Part shown: in pieces, positions 52,234 to 60,434 of the stretch
How positions within the stretch are numbered: position 1 is the stretch's first letter
Layout: the number at the start of each line of letters is the position of its first letter
Assembly: GCA_017881265.1 (NCBI GenBank)
Contig: JADGRA010000032.1
Span: 1 to 64,000, forward strand
Direction: 5' to 3'
DNA length: 64,000 nucleotides
DNA from: Myxococcaceae bacterium
GTDB lineage: Bacteria > Myxococcota > Myxococcia > Myxococcales > Myxococcaceae
Notes under the pieces: generated by a model
What the model saw: the letters and a program-made list of their open reading frames with translations, nothing else
What the model was told of the DNA's origin: nothing
Database searches by the model: none
Position numbers and translations under genes: made by a program

Positions 52234-53129
52234 GCGCGCAGGGCCCGGCTGACAGCGAGGAAGCTGCCCAAAAGCCCCAGCAAGGCCCCGACGCCCAACA
52301 GCTCCAGCGTGCTCCGGAGCCCCCACAGCGCGGCGGCCGGGCTGGGGACCCTGAGGAACGCGAAGAGCGTCTCGAGCGGTGGCGCCACCCAGTGCAGCAC
52401 CGCGGCCAGGCCGACCAGCGCCAGCGCAGCGCCCGCCATCCCCTGCAACAGGCCCTCGATGAGAAATGGCGCCCGGACGAAGCGGTCCGTGGCGCCGACC
52501 AGCTTCTGAATTTCGACTTCCTCCCGCCGCGCATAAATCGCCAGCTGCAACGTCGCGCTCACCACCACCACCGTCGCGCACAAGAGGATGGCGAAGGCGA
52601 AGAGGCCCCCCCAGCGCAGCGCGCGGGCCAACGCGCCGAGGCGCTCCACCGCCGCCTCGCCCCAGTCCACGGCGGTCACCGGGGCCTGCCTCTGCAGCTC
52701 ATCGGCAAGCTGGCGCAGCGCAGCTGGGTCCCGCCAGGCCGGGGGCACTTGCAGCTCGAGCGAGGGTGGCAACGGCTCACTCGCCAGGCCCCGGAGGGCA
52801 TCCGCCGCCGGTCCGAGCTCGCGGGTCAACCGCTCCACCGCGGCCCGGGGCGTCACCAGCTGCACCCCGAAGCCCCGTCCCCGCAGGGCGGCGGACAGCA
52901 CGTCCACGTCGGCTTGCGGAGCCCCTGGCCGCAGCCACACCGTCACCTGCACCTCGGTCCCGAGGCTCCTCAGCAAGTGCTCGACCGCCAGCGAGCCGGC
53001 GCGGCCGAGACCCAAGGTGAAGAGGGCGATGCCCAGGGTGAGCACCGCCACCACATGTGGAAAGGGCTGGTGGCGAATGCCCTGCAGCGCCGAGCGCCAG
53101 AAGACTTCCGCCTTCGCAACTCCACCCAT
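52230..53129 (-). CDS. ftsX: Cell-division permease-like protein FtsX
   Basis: 299 aa. One N-terminal helix (HVVAVLTLGIALFTLGLG), a periplasmic loop of about 110 residues (VTVWLRPGAPQADVDVLS), and three C-terminal helices, the FtsX plan. REEVEIQKLVGATDRFVRAP is the typical cytoplasmic motif. FtsX passes FtsE ATPase activity through the membrane to EnvC. It is coupled to the EnvC-like gene and lies 26 bases after ftsE. Confidence 0.93.
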   Translation of the reverse strand: MGGVAKAEVFWRSALQGIRHQPFPHVVAVLTLGIALFTLGLGRAGSLAVEHLLRSLGTEVQVTVWLRPGAPQADVDVLSAALRGRGFGVQLVTPRAAVERLTRELGPAADALRGLASEPLPPSLELQVPPAWRDPAALRQLADELQRQAPVTAVDWGEAAVERLGALARALRWGGLFAFAILLCATVVVVSATLQLAIYARREEVEIQKLVGATDRFVRAPFLIEGLLQGMAGAALALVGLAAVLHWVAPPLETLFAFLRVPSPAAALWGLRSTLELLGVGALLGLLGSFLAVSRALRA

Positions 53130-53155
53130 CTGGCCTTGGCTTCTCCCCTCGCCTG

Positions 53156-53845
53156 CTAGCCGGTGCGACGAACGGCCTCGGACTGAGCGGTGTCGGAGAC
53201 CACCCGCCCGCGCTCCAGGCGAATGACGCGCTTCTGGTAGCGCTCGAGCAGCGTCGCGTCGTGGGTGGCGACAACCACCGTCGTCCCACGCACATTCACC
53301 TCACAGAGGAGGTCCAGAATCTCGACTGTCAGGCCAGGGTCGAGATTTCCAGTCGGCTCATCCGCGAGGAGGATGGTCGGGTCGTTGACCAGCGCCCTCG
53401 CGATGACGACCCGTTGCTGCTCACCACCGGACAATTTCAGCGGCAGCGACTCCGCTTTGTGCTGCAGGCCGACCAGCTTGAGCATGCGCAGCACGCGCTC
53501 CCGGGACTCGGAGCGCGGCGTGCCCAGGACGTCGAGCGTGAAGGCCACGTTGTCCAGCACCGTCCGGTGGGGAAGAAGTTTGAAGTCCTGGAAGACGACG
53601 CCGATGTTGCGCCGGAGGTACGGCACAGAGGCGGCGCGGATACGCGCCACGTTGCGACCTCCCACCAGAATCTGACCCCGGGTGGGCTTCTCGTCGCAGA
53701 ACACCAGCCGCAGCAGCGTCGTCTTCCCGGCCCCGGAGGGGCCGGTCAGGAAGACGAATTCACCCTTGTCGACGGTGAGATTCACGTCAGTCAACACCGG
53801 GGGGTCCCCAGGGTAGGACTTGGTGACGTGAAACATTTGAATCAT
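53156..53845 (-). CDS. ftsE: Cell-division ABC ATPase FtsE
   Basis: 229 aa. Walker A GPSGAGKT (35-42), signature LSGGEQQ (138-144), Walker B ILLADEP (158-164), and the D-loop GNLDP. This is the FtsE/MacB subgroup of ABC ATPases. It drives FtsX to control peptidoglycan hydrolysis at the septum. First gene of the ftsE-ftsX-envC-like operon; 73 bases separate it from the divergent gene to its right. Confidence 0.94.
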   Translation of the reverse strand: MIQMFHVTKSYPGDPPVLTDVNLTVDKGEFVFLTGPSGAGKTTLLRLVFCDEKPTRGQILVGGRNVARIRAASVPYLRRNIGVVFQDFKLLPHRTVLDNVAFTLDVLGTPRSESRERVLRMLKLVGLQHKAESLPLKLSGGEQQRVVIARALVNDPTILLADEPTGNLDPGLTVEILDLLCEVNVRGTTVVVATHDATLLERYQKRVIRLERGRVVSDTAQSEAVRRTG

Positions 53846-53918
53846 CGGTGGAGATCATCGCACAGGGGGCACCCCGGCCGCGATTTCCACTAGACTCGGC
53901 CTTCGACGAGGAGCCCGG

Positions 53919-54464
53919 ATGTCCGACCTACTCGACCTCCCAGGAGGTCCCCCTCAGCTCGAGCCTCCTGAGCTCGGGCCCGAGCCCGACCGTCCTCCGC
54001 GAGCCGGGGGCGCGCTGCTGCCCTGGCTGCTGGCCTTCATCGCGGTAGCCGTGCTGGGGGGCGTCTTCGTCTACGGGAAGAAGGTCGTCGACGACCAAGC
54101 GGCGCGCACCCTGAATGCGCAGCGGCTGGCCGAGGAGTACGGCGCCCGCACCGGTCGGCTGGAGCAGGACCGAAAGGACGCCCTCCGCCAGTCGATGGAC
54201 CTGTCCCAGAAGCTGGAAGAAGTGGGCGCCGCACGCGCTGCCCTGGCCGACCAGCTGAAGGACAAGGAAAGCGCCCTCGCCAACCTCAGCCAGCGGCACG
54301 ACGCCCTGTTGACCGAGCTTCGTGCCGCGGTCCGGACGGCCAAGAACAAGGCTGCCCTGCAGAAGCGCATTGCCTTGGCGCTGAGCCATGATGCCTCCGC
54401 CGCCGCACCCGATGCGGGCGCGGCCACCGCGGCCCGACCGCATCCGCATTCCCGCAGCCAATGA
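53919..54464 (+). CDS. Single-span membrane protein with coiled coil, hypothetical
   Basis: 181 aa. A Pro/Glu-rich cytoplasmic head of about 28 residues, one helix (LLPWLLAFIAVAVLGGVFVY), then a coiled coil with heptads (SMDLSQKLEEVGAARAALA, QLKDKESALANLSQRHD) and a short Ala/His tail. Divergent from ftsE. The layout resembles small division or envelope scaffold proteins, but I do not recognise it. Confidence 0.65.
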   Translation: MSDLLDLPGGPPQLEPPELGPEPDRPPRAGGALLPWLLAFIAVAVLGGVFVYGKKVVDDQAARTLNAQRLAEEYGARTGRLEQDRKDALRQSMDLSQKLEEVGAARAALADQLKDKESALANLSQRHDALLTELRAAVRTAKNKAALQKRIALALSHDASAAAPDAGAATAARPHPHSRSQ

Positions 54465-54477
54465 GGAGGTGCCTGTC

Positions 54478-54777
54478 ATGAAGCTACCGCCCCTGCGCTT
54501 CGCTCTCGCCGCCCTGCTCGCCGGAGCGCCGGTGTGGGCCGACGACTCGATCAGCGTCGAAGTGGGAAAGACGGTGGTGGTGGATGTCGGCCACGCCAAG
54601 GGACTGAACTGCGACGACCTGTCGGTGGCCCGGGTGGAGATTCGGTCCGCGACGGCCAAGACGAATCAGCTCGTCATCACCGGGCTGAAGCCCGGGCGCA
54701 CGTACTGCCGCGCCGGGATGCCCGTCCCGGGGCCCACGGTGCTGGTGAACATCGAAGTCGTCCCGAAGAACGACTGA
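54478..54777 (+). CDS. Secreted pilus-assembly N-terminal-type domain protein
   Basis: 99 aa from ATG 54478, preceded by AGGAGG. Signal peptide (LRFALAALLAGAPVWA) and one domain like the N-terminal domain of Flp-pilus secretins and RcpC-type proteins (SISVEVGKTVVVDV, VARVEI, NQLVITGLKPGRTY). No secretin part follows, so it is a stand-alone domain. Its partner is unknown. A 13-base gap from the upstream gene suggests co-transcription. Confidence 0.75.
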   Translation: MKLPPLRFALAALLAGAPVWADDSISVEVGKTVVVDVGHAKGLNCDDLSVARVEIRSATAKTNQLVITGLKPGRTYCRAGMPVPGPTVLVNIEVVPKND

Positions 54778-54804
54778 CGCCCCGCGCCGGGACGGACGGC
54801 GTCC

Positions 54805-55320
54805 TCAGCTGGCGAGGCGTACAGAGGCAAGCAGCGTTTCAAAGACTGCTGCGTCGCCTGGCTCGTAGCGCAGCTTGAAGAGATGGACGATGGCGCACAC
54901 GCCGTCGCGCTGAAGGTAGAGCAGGACGTGCTTCTCGCGCGCCGTTTCCCCCGCGCTCGCCGGGACGATGAACTCCACCCGCGCCCGGTCGCCCTGCTGG
55001 GAAAGGCGGGTGTCCTCACGCAGCGGCTGGGCGAGCTGCCGGCCAGCCCAGTCGTGGTCGCGGCAGGAGCGTGGGCTCGGGTCGCCTGGGCTGGCTGCCA
55101 ACGTCAGGGAGACGACGAGGCCGGCGCGCTCGGCAGTGCCGGACACCCGCGCGCCTCCCTTGAGTTGTTGCACCGGGCTCATCTCGAAGCCGGGAAGCTC
55201 CACCAGCAGCTTCCACGGCCGGTCCGGAAGCCCGACCGCGACGACGGCGTCCCCGGCGAAGGCGCCACTGGCGCCGATGAGGAGGGCGCACAGCAGGCCG
55301 GGGAAGGGCGGGCGGCTGAC
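54805..55320 (-). CDS. Secreted hypothetical protein, unusual start
   Basis: About 171 aa. A signal peptide (SRPPFPGLLCALLIGASGAF) and a beta-rich domain (RPWKLLVELPGFEMSPV, KHVLLYLQRDGVCAIVHLFK) are clear, but no ATG, GTG or TTG lies near the signal. GGGAGG at 55327-55332 sits 6 bases before GTC at 55318-55320, where a GTG would be expected. Either GTC is used or a G was lost or miscalled. It follows the glutathione peroxidase by 35 bases. Function unknown. Confidence 0.6.
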   Translation of the reverse strand, partial: VSRPPFPGLLCALLIGASGAFAGDAVVAVGLPDRPWKLLVELPGFEMSPVQQLKGGARVSGTAERAGLVVSLTLAASPGDPSPRSCRDHDWAGRQLAQPLREDTRLSQQGDRARVEFIVPASAGETAREKHVLLYLQRDGVCAIVHLFKLRYEPGDAAVFETLLASVRLAS

Positions 55321-55326
55321 CCGACG

Positions 55327-55332
55327 CCTCCC
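55327..55332 (-). promoter_or_regulatory. Ribosome binding site before a GTC codon
   Basis: The minus strand reads GGGAGG, then six bases, then GTC at the start of a signal peptide. No standard start codon is in frame nearby. Confidence 0.45.
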
Positions 55333-55355
55333 GCGGCGGTGGTGCCCGGACTGCC

Positions 55356-55934
55356 TTAGGACTTCGGCAGGACTTGCTCGAGCTTCTGCGTCAGCACAGC
55401 GCCCGTCGGGTCGGTCTTGCTGTCGAAGTGTTCCACCACGGTGCCGTCGGGCGCCACCAGGAACTTGTTGAAATTCCATGTAATGGGACCGCCCTGCTTT
55501 CCGGGAAGACTGGTGAGGTACTTGTAGAGTGGTGCGGCCGATTCGCCCTTCACGTCGATTTTCTCGAAGAGCGGAAACGTCGTCTTGTACTTGAGCTCGC
55601 AGAAATTCTTGATTTCGGCGTTGCTCCCCGGCTCCTGCCCACCGAAATCATTCGACGGGAAGGCCAGCACCACCAGGCCCTTGTCCTTGTACTTCTCGTA
55701 GAGAGTCTCGAGCCCGGCGTACTGCGGGGTGTAGCCGCACTGCGAGGCGGTGTTGACGATGAGGAGGGCCTTGCCCTTGTACTGCGCGAGCGAGGCGTCC
55801 TTGCCGTCGATGGTCTTCACCTTGAAGTCGTAGACGGACATGGGCGTTCCTTGGGCAGCCGCCTCGCCGGCGAGGGTGGCCGAGGCGAGGAACGGCAGGG
55901 CAACAGCGAGAGTACCGAGTAGCTGGGTGCGCAT
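55356..55934 (-). CDS. Glutathione peroxidase family protein, exported
   Basis: 192 aa. Signal peptide (MRTQLLGTLAVALPFLASAT) and a thioredoxin-fold peroxidase: peroxidatic Cys66 in NTASQCGYTPQY, Gln in FPSNDFGGQEPGSN, and Trp/Asn in TWNFNKF. The Cys form without selenocysteine usually takes electrons from thioredoxin. Periplasmic location is unusual for this family and fits peroxide defence of the envelope. Confidence 0.92.
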   Translation of the reverse strand: MRTQLLGTLAVALPFLASATLAGEAAAQGTPMSVYDFKVKTIDGKDASLAQYKGKALLIVNTASQCGYTPQYAGLETLYEKYKDKGLVVLAFPSNDFGGQEPGSNAEIKNFCELKYKTTFPLFEKIDVKGESAAPLYKYLTSLPGKQGGPITWNFNKFLVAPDGTVVEHFDSKTDPTGAVLTQKLEQVLPKS

Positions 55935-55952
55935 TCTACAGTTCTCCGAGAA

Positions 55953-56405
55953 GTGGACGAGACAACCCCAACGGGCCCACTGCCTAACCTCAACCCCTCC
56001 CCGGTGCCTCTCTTTCGGGCAGAGCGCACCCGGACCAGGCCCTGGCCGCTCACCCTGCTCTGCCTGGGCAGTCTCCTCGCGCTCGCGTTGACTTGGTGGC
56101 TGGCACTGACGGGCGGGGCGGCCCGGGCCTTCGGCCCGGGCTACTGGGCTTATCTCGTCGCCACCAGCGGGGCGCTGGCGGGAGCGCTGTGGGGCCTCTG
56201 GCGGCTGCGGCGCTGGGCGCTGTGGGCCTTCCCGGCCGCCCTGTTGCTGGACGATGGGGTGCTAGCTGCCATGGGGGAGCTTCGTCCAGCGGCCGTCGCC
56301 ATCGAAGCGGCCCTCGTTCTCCTCGTCCTCGGGCACTTCCGGGCCTTCGCCCGGGACGTCGGGGGAAACCCTGGCCCGACGGCCGGCCAGACGAGGCGCC
56401 GCTAA
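55953..56405 (+). CDS. Small multi-pass membrane protein, hypothetical
   Basis: 150 aa from GTG 55953, or 133 aa from GTG 56004; the first start would leave only 18 bases to the divergent peroxidase gene. Four hydrophobic segments (LTLLCLGSLLALALTWWLAL, YWAYLVATSGALAGALWGLW, WALWAFPAALLLDDGVLAAM, VAIEAALVLLVLGHF). No recognised family. Its end overlaps the convergent gene by 4 bases. Confidence 0.6.
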   Translation: MDETTPTGPLPNLNPSPVPLFRAERTRTRPWPLTLLCLGSLLALALTWWLALTGGAARAFGPGYWAYLVATSGALAGALWGLWRLRRWALWAFPAALLLDDGVLAAMGELRPAAVAIEAALVLLVLGHFRAFARDVGGNPGPTAGQTRRR

Positions 56406-56908
56406 CCGTCCTTCTCGGAGGTGAGGTAGCCGAGAATGACCTCATCCAGGGACTTCTCGGACACGAGGTCCTCCCCGAACAGGGTCTCCTCGACGCCTGA
56501 GGCCTCCACCGGCGCAAGCTCAAGGAGGGGAATGGGCAACGGGGCCACCGGGGGAGCGGGGGCGCTGGGCGGGGCCTTCGGCACGTCGTCGGCGAGCTGG
56601 CCGGGCTGGTAGGCCCGCGCAGCATTGGCCATGTCCGTGCCGTCGTACCGGCCGGCGCGGACGGCGTACAGCATCTCCTTGTGTTGCTCCTCCATGCGCT
56701 GACGGACTTGCTCGGCCAGATTGGGCGCGCCGAGCAGCTCGGCGTACGACGTCTTCTTCTGGGCGAGGATGTTTCCCCCGACGTACAGCAGCGTCACGAT
56801 GGTGGGGTTGTTGACCCCCGAGTCCTCCGTCTGCACGTGGTACACCCGCTGACGGTGGGTGATGTTGTGGTTGAAGCCGGAGACGGCTCGATCGAAGGTT
56901 CTGGCCAT
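56402..56908 (-). CDS. Conserved hypothetical protein
   Basis: 168 aa from ATG 56906-56908; the open frame extends upstream but without protein-like sequence. Residues 1-90 carry a strongly patterned domain (GFNHNITHRQRVYHVQTEDS, PTIVTLLYVGGNILAQKKTS, MEEQHKEMLYAVRAGRYDG) that I believe is conserved in myxobacteria and relatives. A Pro-rich linker and an acidic tail follow. No signal or membrane segment, so cytoplasmic. Function unknown. Confidence 0.68.
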   Translation of the reverse strand: MARTFDRAVSGFNHNITHRQRVYHVQTEDSGVNNPTIVTLLYVGGNILAQKKTSYAELLGAPNLAEQVRQRMEEQHKEMLYAVRAGRYDGTDMANAARAYQPGQLADDVPKAPPSAPAPPVAPLPIPLLELAPVEASGVEETLFGEDLVSEKSLDEVILGYLTSEKDG

Positions 56909-57006
56909 CCGGACAGCGCACTCGAGCGCTAGACGCCACAGGACGGTAGCAACGCCGTCGCGCCGGGCGCAAGAAACCGGGACGAATTCCTCGTGGAGTA
57001 CACAGC

Positions 57007-57627
57007 CTACCGGGCCACGGTGACAGACAAGGCAGCCGCCTCCTCGGGTGTATTCACGCTCAGCAGGGCACGGCCCAGCGGGTCCACCTCGAGCAGCGCC
57101 GACTTGCCCAGCCGCCGCGTGCGCACCGTCTGCCACAGCTCGCGCAGCGACGGGCTGCTGGCCAGGGCCTTCTGCCACCCGGGCGCCAGAGCCGAGCGGT
57201 AGCACGCCAGCAGGGGCTCGAGCCGCCCGTCCACATCGAAGCCGACGGCGTCCACGCCCTCGCTTCGCTCGGCAACCAGACGTTCGACCACGGCCGCGGT
57301 GACGAAGGGCATGTCGGCCGCCACCACCAACACCCACACGGTGTGCGCATGGGCGAGCGCGGCCTGCACCCCTCCCGGGGCGCCGCGGTCCGGGACGACG
57401 TCGGGCACGGACCGCACCGCGAAGCCGGCGTAGGGGGCCGGGTCCGAGGTCACCAGTAGCGCCTCGGCGAAGCGCGGCGCCAGCGTCAGCAGGTCGGCCA
57501 GCAGCGGTCGCCCATCTCGCTGCAACAGGCCCTTGGCCACCCCGCCCAGCCGGCGCCCCCGTCCGCCGGCGAGGATGGCCAGCGTGACGTCGCCGTGCGG
57601 GCGGGCGGACGCGGGCCCGGGTGTCAG
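57007..57627 (-). CDS. mobA: Molybdenum cofactor guanylyltransferase MobA, probable CTG start
   Basis: 206 aa from CTG 57625-57627. The nucleotide-binding start LAILAGGRGRRLGGVAKGLL is essential for the family, so GTG 57538-57540 (VAKGLL) is too far in. Upstream in frame, the only plausible start is CTG with GGGAG 6 bases before it. Later motifs are PGGVQAALAHAH and VVAADMPFVT. MobA attaches GMP to molybdopterin to make the bis-MGD cofactor used by formate dehydrogenases, consistent with fdhD about 1.1 kb away. Confidence 0.82.
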   Translation of the reverse strand: MTPGPASARPHGDVTLAILAGGRGRRLGGVAKGLLQRDGRPLLADLLTLAPRFAEALLVTSDPAPYAGFAVRSVPDVVPDRGAPGGVQAALAHAHTVWVLVVAADMPFVTAAVVERLVAERSEGVDAVGFDVDGRLEPLLACYRSALAPGWQKALASSPSLRELWQTVRTRRLGKSALLEVDPLGRALLSVNTPEEAAALSVTVAR

Positions 57628-57633
57628 CGACCG

Positions 57634-57638
57634 CTCCC
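57634..57638 (-). promoter_or_regulatory. Ribosome binding site deciding the mobA start
   Basis: GGGAG on the minus strand, six bases before CTG 57625-57627. It is the only such site near the essential LAGGRG motif. Confidence 0.5.
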
Positions 57639-57676
57639 GGAGCCGGGCCCGGCCGGTAGGCGCCTGCCCAAGGGCT

Positions 57677-58663
57677 TCACCCGCCCACCTTGTTCGCCAC
57701 CACCTTGGCCAGCTCCAGCACCTCGACCGGCACGGCGATGACGACGGTGTTGGCCACCGAGGAGCCCAGCCCGTCGAGCGTCTGCAGGGTGCGCAACTGC
57801 ATCGCGCCGATGCTGCGCGACATGGTGTCCGCCGCCTGGGCCAGGTTGATGGCCGCGTCGCGGTCGCCCTCGGCCTTGGTGATGGTGGCGCGCTTCTCTC
57901 GCTCGGCCGACGCTTGCCGCGACATCATCCGCTTGAGGTCCTCCGGCATGTTGATGTCCAACAGCCGGATGGAGTCGACGTGGATGCCCCAGGCGCTGGC
58001 GCGGCTCTCCACCACCTGGGCAATCTTCGCCTGAATCTGGTCTCTCTCGCTGAGGAGCTCATCCAGCGTCATGCTGCCGATGACGTCGCGCAGCGAGGCC
58101 TGGGCGTACTGTGAGATGGCGTAGCGGTAGTCCTGCACGGTGATGACGGCGCGTTCGGGGTCCTTCACCATGAAGAAGATGACGCCGTCGACCTGGACCG
58201 GGACATTGTCGCGGGTGATGACCTGCTGGTGCGGCACGTCCAGGGTGAGCAGCCGCGTGTCGACGAAGCGCACGTTGTCGAACACCGGGAACACCAGCAT
58301 CAGCCCGGGCCCCTTCAGCCCGTGATAGCGCCCCAGCCGCAGGATGACGCCGCGCTCCCACTGCGCGGCGATGCGGATGATGCGGCTGACCCATGTGGCC
58401 AGCACCAGTGCGAGGATGCTGCCGAGGGGGAGGACCAGGCCGACGCCGGAAACGCCGCCCGACCCGAGGCCCACCGCCGCCGCAATGGCCGTTCCCGCTG
58501 CCCACACCACCAGGAACACCACCGCGCGCAGCGGGCGCCCGAGTGACACGTGTTCGAAGGTGGGTCGGGCGTAGGCGCGTTGAGTTTGCGCCTCGCGCGC
58601 CTCGCGTGCGCTCGCCCGCGCCTCTTGCATCAGTTCCTTCGCCTCGGACATTCGCGTCGCCAT
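57677..58663 (-). CDS. Slipin/stomatin-like SPFH protein
   Basis: 328 aa from ATG 58661-58663 (GGAGGGG upstream). Charged N-terminal helix, two membrane segments (VVFLVVWAAGTAIAAAVGLG, GLVLPLGSILALVLATWV), then the SPFH domain: QWERGVILRLGRYHGLKGPG, RLLTLDVPHQQVITRDNVPV, YAQASLRDVIG. Stomatins form membrane rafts and often pair with an NfeD protein; no nfeD gene is present here. It is read with mobA, 49 bases upstream of it. Confidence 0.9.
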   Translation of the reverse strand: MATRMSEAKELMQEARASAREAREAQTQRAYARPTFEHVSLGRPLRAVVFLVVWAAGTAIAAAVGLGSGGVSGVGLVLPLGSILALVLATWVSRIIRIAAQWERGVILRLGRYHGLKGPGLMLVFPVFDNVRFVDTRLLTLDVPHQQVITRDNVPVQVDGVIFFMVKDPERAVITVQDYRYAISQYAQASLRDVIGSMTLDELLSERDQIQAKIAQVVESRASAWGIHVDSIRLLDINMPEDLKRMMSRQASAEREKRATITKAEGDRDAAINLAQAADTMSRSIGAMQLRTLQTLDGLGSSVANTVVIAVPVEVLELAKVVANKVGG

Positions 58664-58736
58664 GGCGTGCGCCCCTCCTTGCCCCGCGCGGCAGCATCGC
58701 ATGCGGGCCGAGGAGGGGTTAGCCTGCTCAGCTGCC

Positions 58737-59585
58737 ATGGCAAAGCCGGGAATGTCGGAGCGGCCCGTGCGCCGCATCCAGGCGGGGAACCTCGCCTCGG
58801 TGGTCACCGATGTGGTGGCCATCGAGGAGCCGCTCGAGATTCGCGTCGCCGGCGACGCGGTCGCCGTCACCATGCGCACGCCAGGGGCCGACGCCCCGCT
58901 GGCCGCCGGTTTCTTGTACGCCGAGGGCATCATCCGAAGCGTGGACGACCTCGGGACGCTGAGCCACTGCGGCCGGGTGGACGAGGAAGGCTACGGCAAC
59001 GTCCTCGACGTCATCCCAGCGCCCGGCGTGCACCTGGACCTGGAGCGCGTTCAAGCCACCCGGCGGGGAAGCCTCACCACCGCTGCCTGTGGCGTGTGCG
59101 GGCGGCGCAGCGTCGACGACCTGCTGGCGCTGGTGGAGGCCCTTCCGGTGGCGGAACGCATCCCGCGCCAGCTGGTCGGGGCCTCGCCAGAGCTGCTGCG
59201 GGCTGCCCAGGGCACCTTCAGCCGTACCGGCGGCACGCACGCCGCGGCAATTCTCGCCGCCGATGGCAGCACCCTGGCCGTCCACGAGGACGTCGGGCGC
59301 CACAACGCGGTGGACAAGGTGGTGGGCACGCTGCTGCTGCAGGCCCGACTGGGCCACCCTCGCGCTCCGGCCGCCGGACTGCCACCGGCGATGCTGGTGG
59401 TCAGTGGGCGCTCCAGCTTCGAGATGGTGCAGAAGGCGGCGATGGCGCGGATTCCCGTCCTGGCCAGTGTCGGCGCCGCGAGCACGCTGGCCATCGACTT
59501 GGCGCAGCGGGCCGGCGTCACGCTGGCCGCCTTCGTGCGCAGTGGGACCTTCAACGTCTACACCCACGCCGAGCGGCTCGAGTGA
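58737..59585 (+). CDS. fdhD: Formate dehydrogenase accessory sulfurtransferase FdhD
   Basis: 282 aa from ATG 58737. Active-site Cys118 and Cys121 (TAACGVCGRRS), plus DVGRHNAVDKVVG and SGRSSFEMVQKAAMARIPVL, typical of FdhD. It passes sulfur from IscS to the molybdenum cofactor before insertion into formate dehydrogenase. Divergent from the slipin-mobA pair. No formate dehydrogenase is in the window. Confidence 0.94.
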   Translation: MAKPGMSERPVRRIQAGNLASVVTDVVAIEEPLEIRVAGDAVAVTMRTPGADAPLAAGFLYAEGIIRSVDDLGTLSHCGRVDEEGYGNVLDVIPAPGVHLDLERVQATRRGSLTTAACGVCGRRSVDDLLALVEALPVAERIPRQLVGASPELLRAAQGTFSRTGGTHAAAILAADGSTLAVHEDVGRHNAVDKVVGTLLLQARLGHPRAPAAGLPPAMLVVSGRSSFEMVQKAAMARIPVLASVGAASTLAIDLAQRAGVTLAAFVRSGTFNVYTHAERLE

Positions 59586-59588
59586 CGC

Positions 59589-60404
59589 CTAGCCGACCGC
59601 CAGGTCGACTTGCTGGGCGTCCGAGACGGGTGTCCCGAGAAAGCGCGCGCTCACGTCGACGAAGCGGTCCGGGATGTCGGTGACGTAGAAGCGTTCGGTC
59701 CGCCCCCCCGGGCCGGCGGTTCCCGCCTTGCCCGCGGCCAGCACCTGCGAAACGGCCTCGGCGGTGGCGTCCCCCGAGTCCACCAGGGCCACGTCCGCGC
59801 CGAGCACCTCCTGGAGGACCCCGCGCAGCAGCGGGTAATGCGTGCAGCCCAGAACGACGGTGTCCATGCCATGGCCCAGCAAGGGCTCCAGGTAGCTGCG
59901 GGCGATGAGCCGCGGGACGTCTCCTGTCAGCCACCCCTCCTCGGCCAGCGGGACGAAGAGGGGGCAGGCCCGGGCATGCACAGTGAGTCCGGAGCGCTCC
60001 GCGGCCAGTGCACGCTGGTAGGCGCCCGAACGGATGGTGCCCGGGGTACCGAGGACGCCCACCACCCCGGTGCGGGTCCGCGCCGCGGCCGCCCGCGCCC
60101 CCGGTTCGATGACGCCCACCACCGGAACGCTCAGCGTCGCACGCAGCGCCGGCAGTGCCACCGCCGAGGCCGTGTTGCAGGCGACGACGAGAAGCTTCAC
60201 GTCCAGGGAGGTGAGGAAGGCGGCGTTGAGCTGGGCGTAGCGCGTCACCACCCCGGCGCTCTTGGTGCCGTAGGGCACCCGGGCGGTGTCGCCGAGGTAG
60301 ACGATGGATTCGTCCGGCAGCCGGGCCCGCAGCGAGCGCAGCACCGTCAGCCCCCCGACACCGGAGTCGAAGACACCCAGCGGGCGGCGGTCGACAGAAG
60401 TCAT
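59589..60404 (-). CDS. murI: Glutamate racemase
   Basis: 271 aa. GVFDSGVGGLTVLRSL, Cys76 in LLVVACNTAS, and Cys187 in VVLGCTHYPLL are the two catalytic Cys sites with their flanks. It makes D-glutamate for peptidoglycan. Four bases separate it from the convergent fdhD stop. Confidence 0.95.
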   Translation of the reverse strand: MTSVDRRPLGVFDSGVGGLTVLRSLRARLPDESIVYLGDTARVPYGTKSAGVVTRYAQLNAAFLTSLDVKLLVVACNTASAVALPALRATLSVPVVGVIEPGARAAAARTRTGVVGVLGTPGTIRSGAYQRALAAERSGLTVHARACPLFVPLAEEGWLTGDVPRLIARSYLEPLLGHGMDTVVLGCTHYPLLRGVLQEVLGADVALVDSGDATAEAVSQVLAAGKAGTAGPGGRTERFYVTDIPDRFVDVSARFLGTPVSDAQQVDLAVG

Positions 60405-60434
60405 CCGCCCTGCCCTACCACGAAGCGTGCCAGC

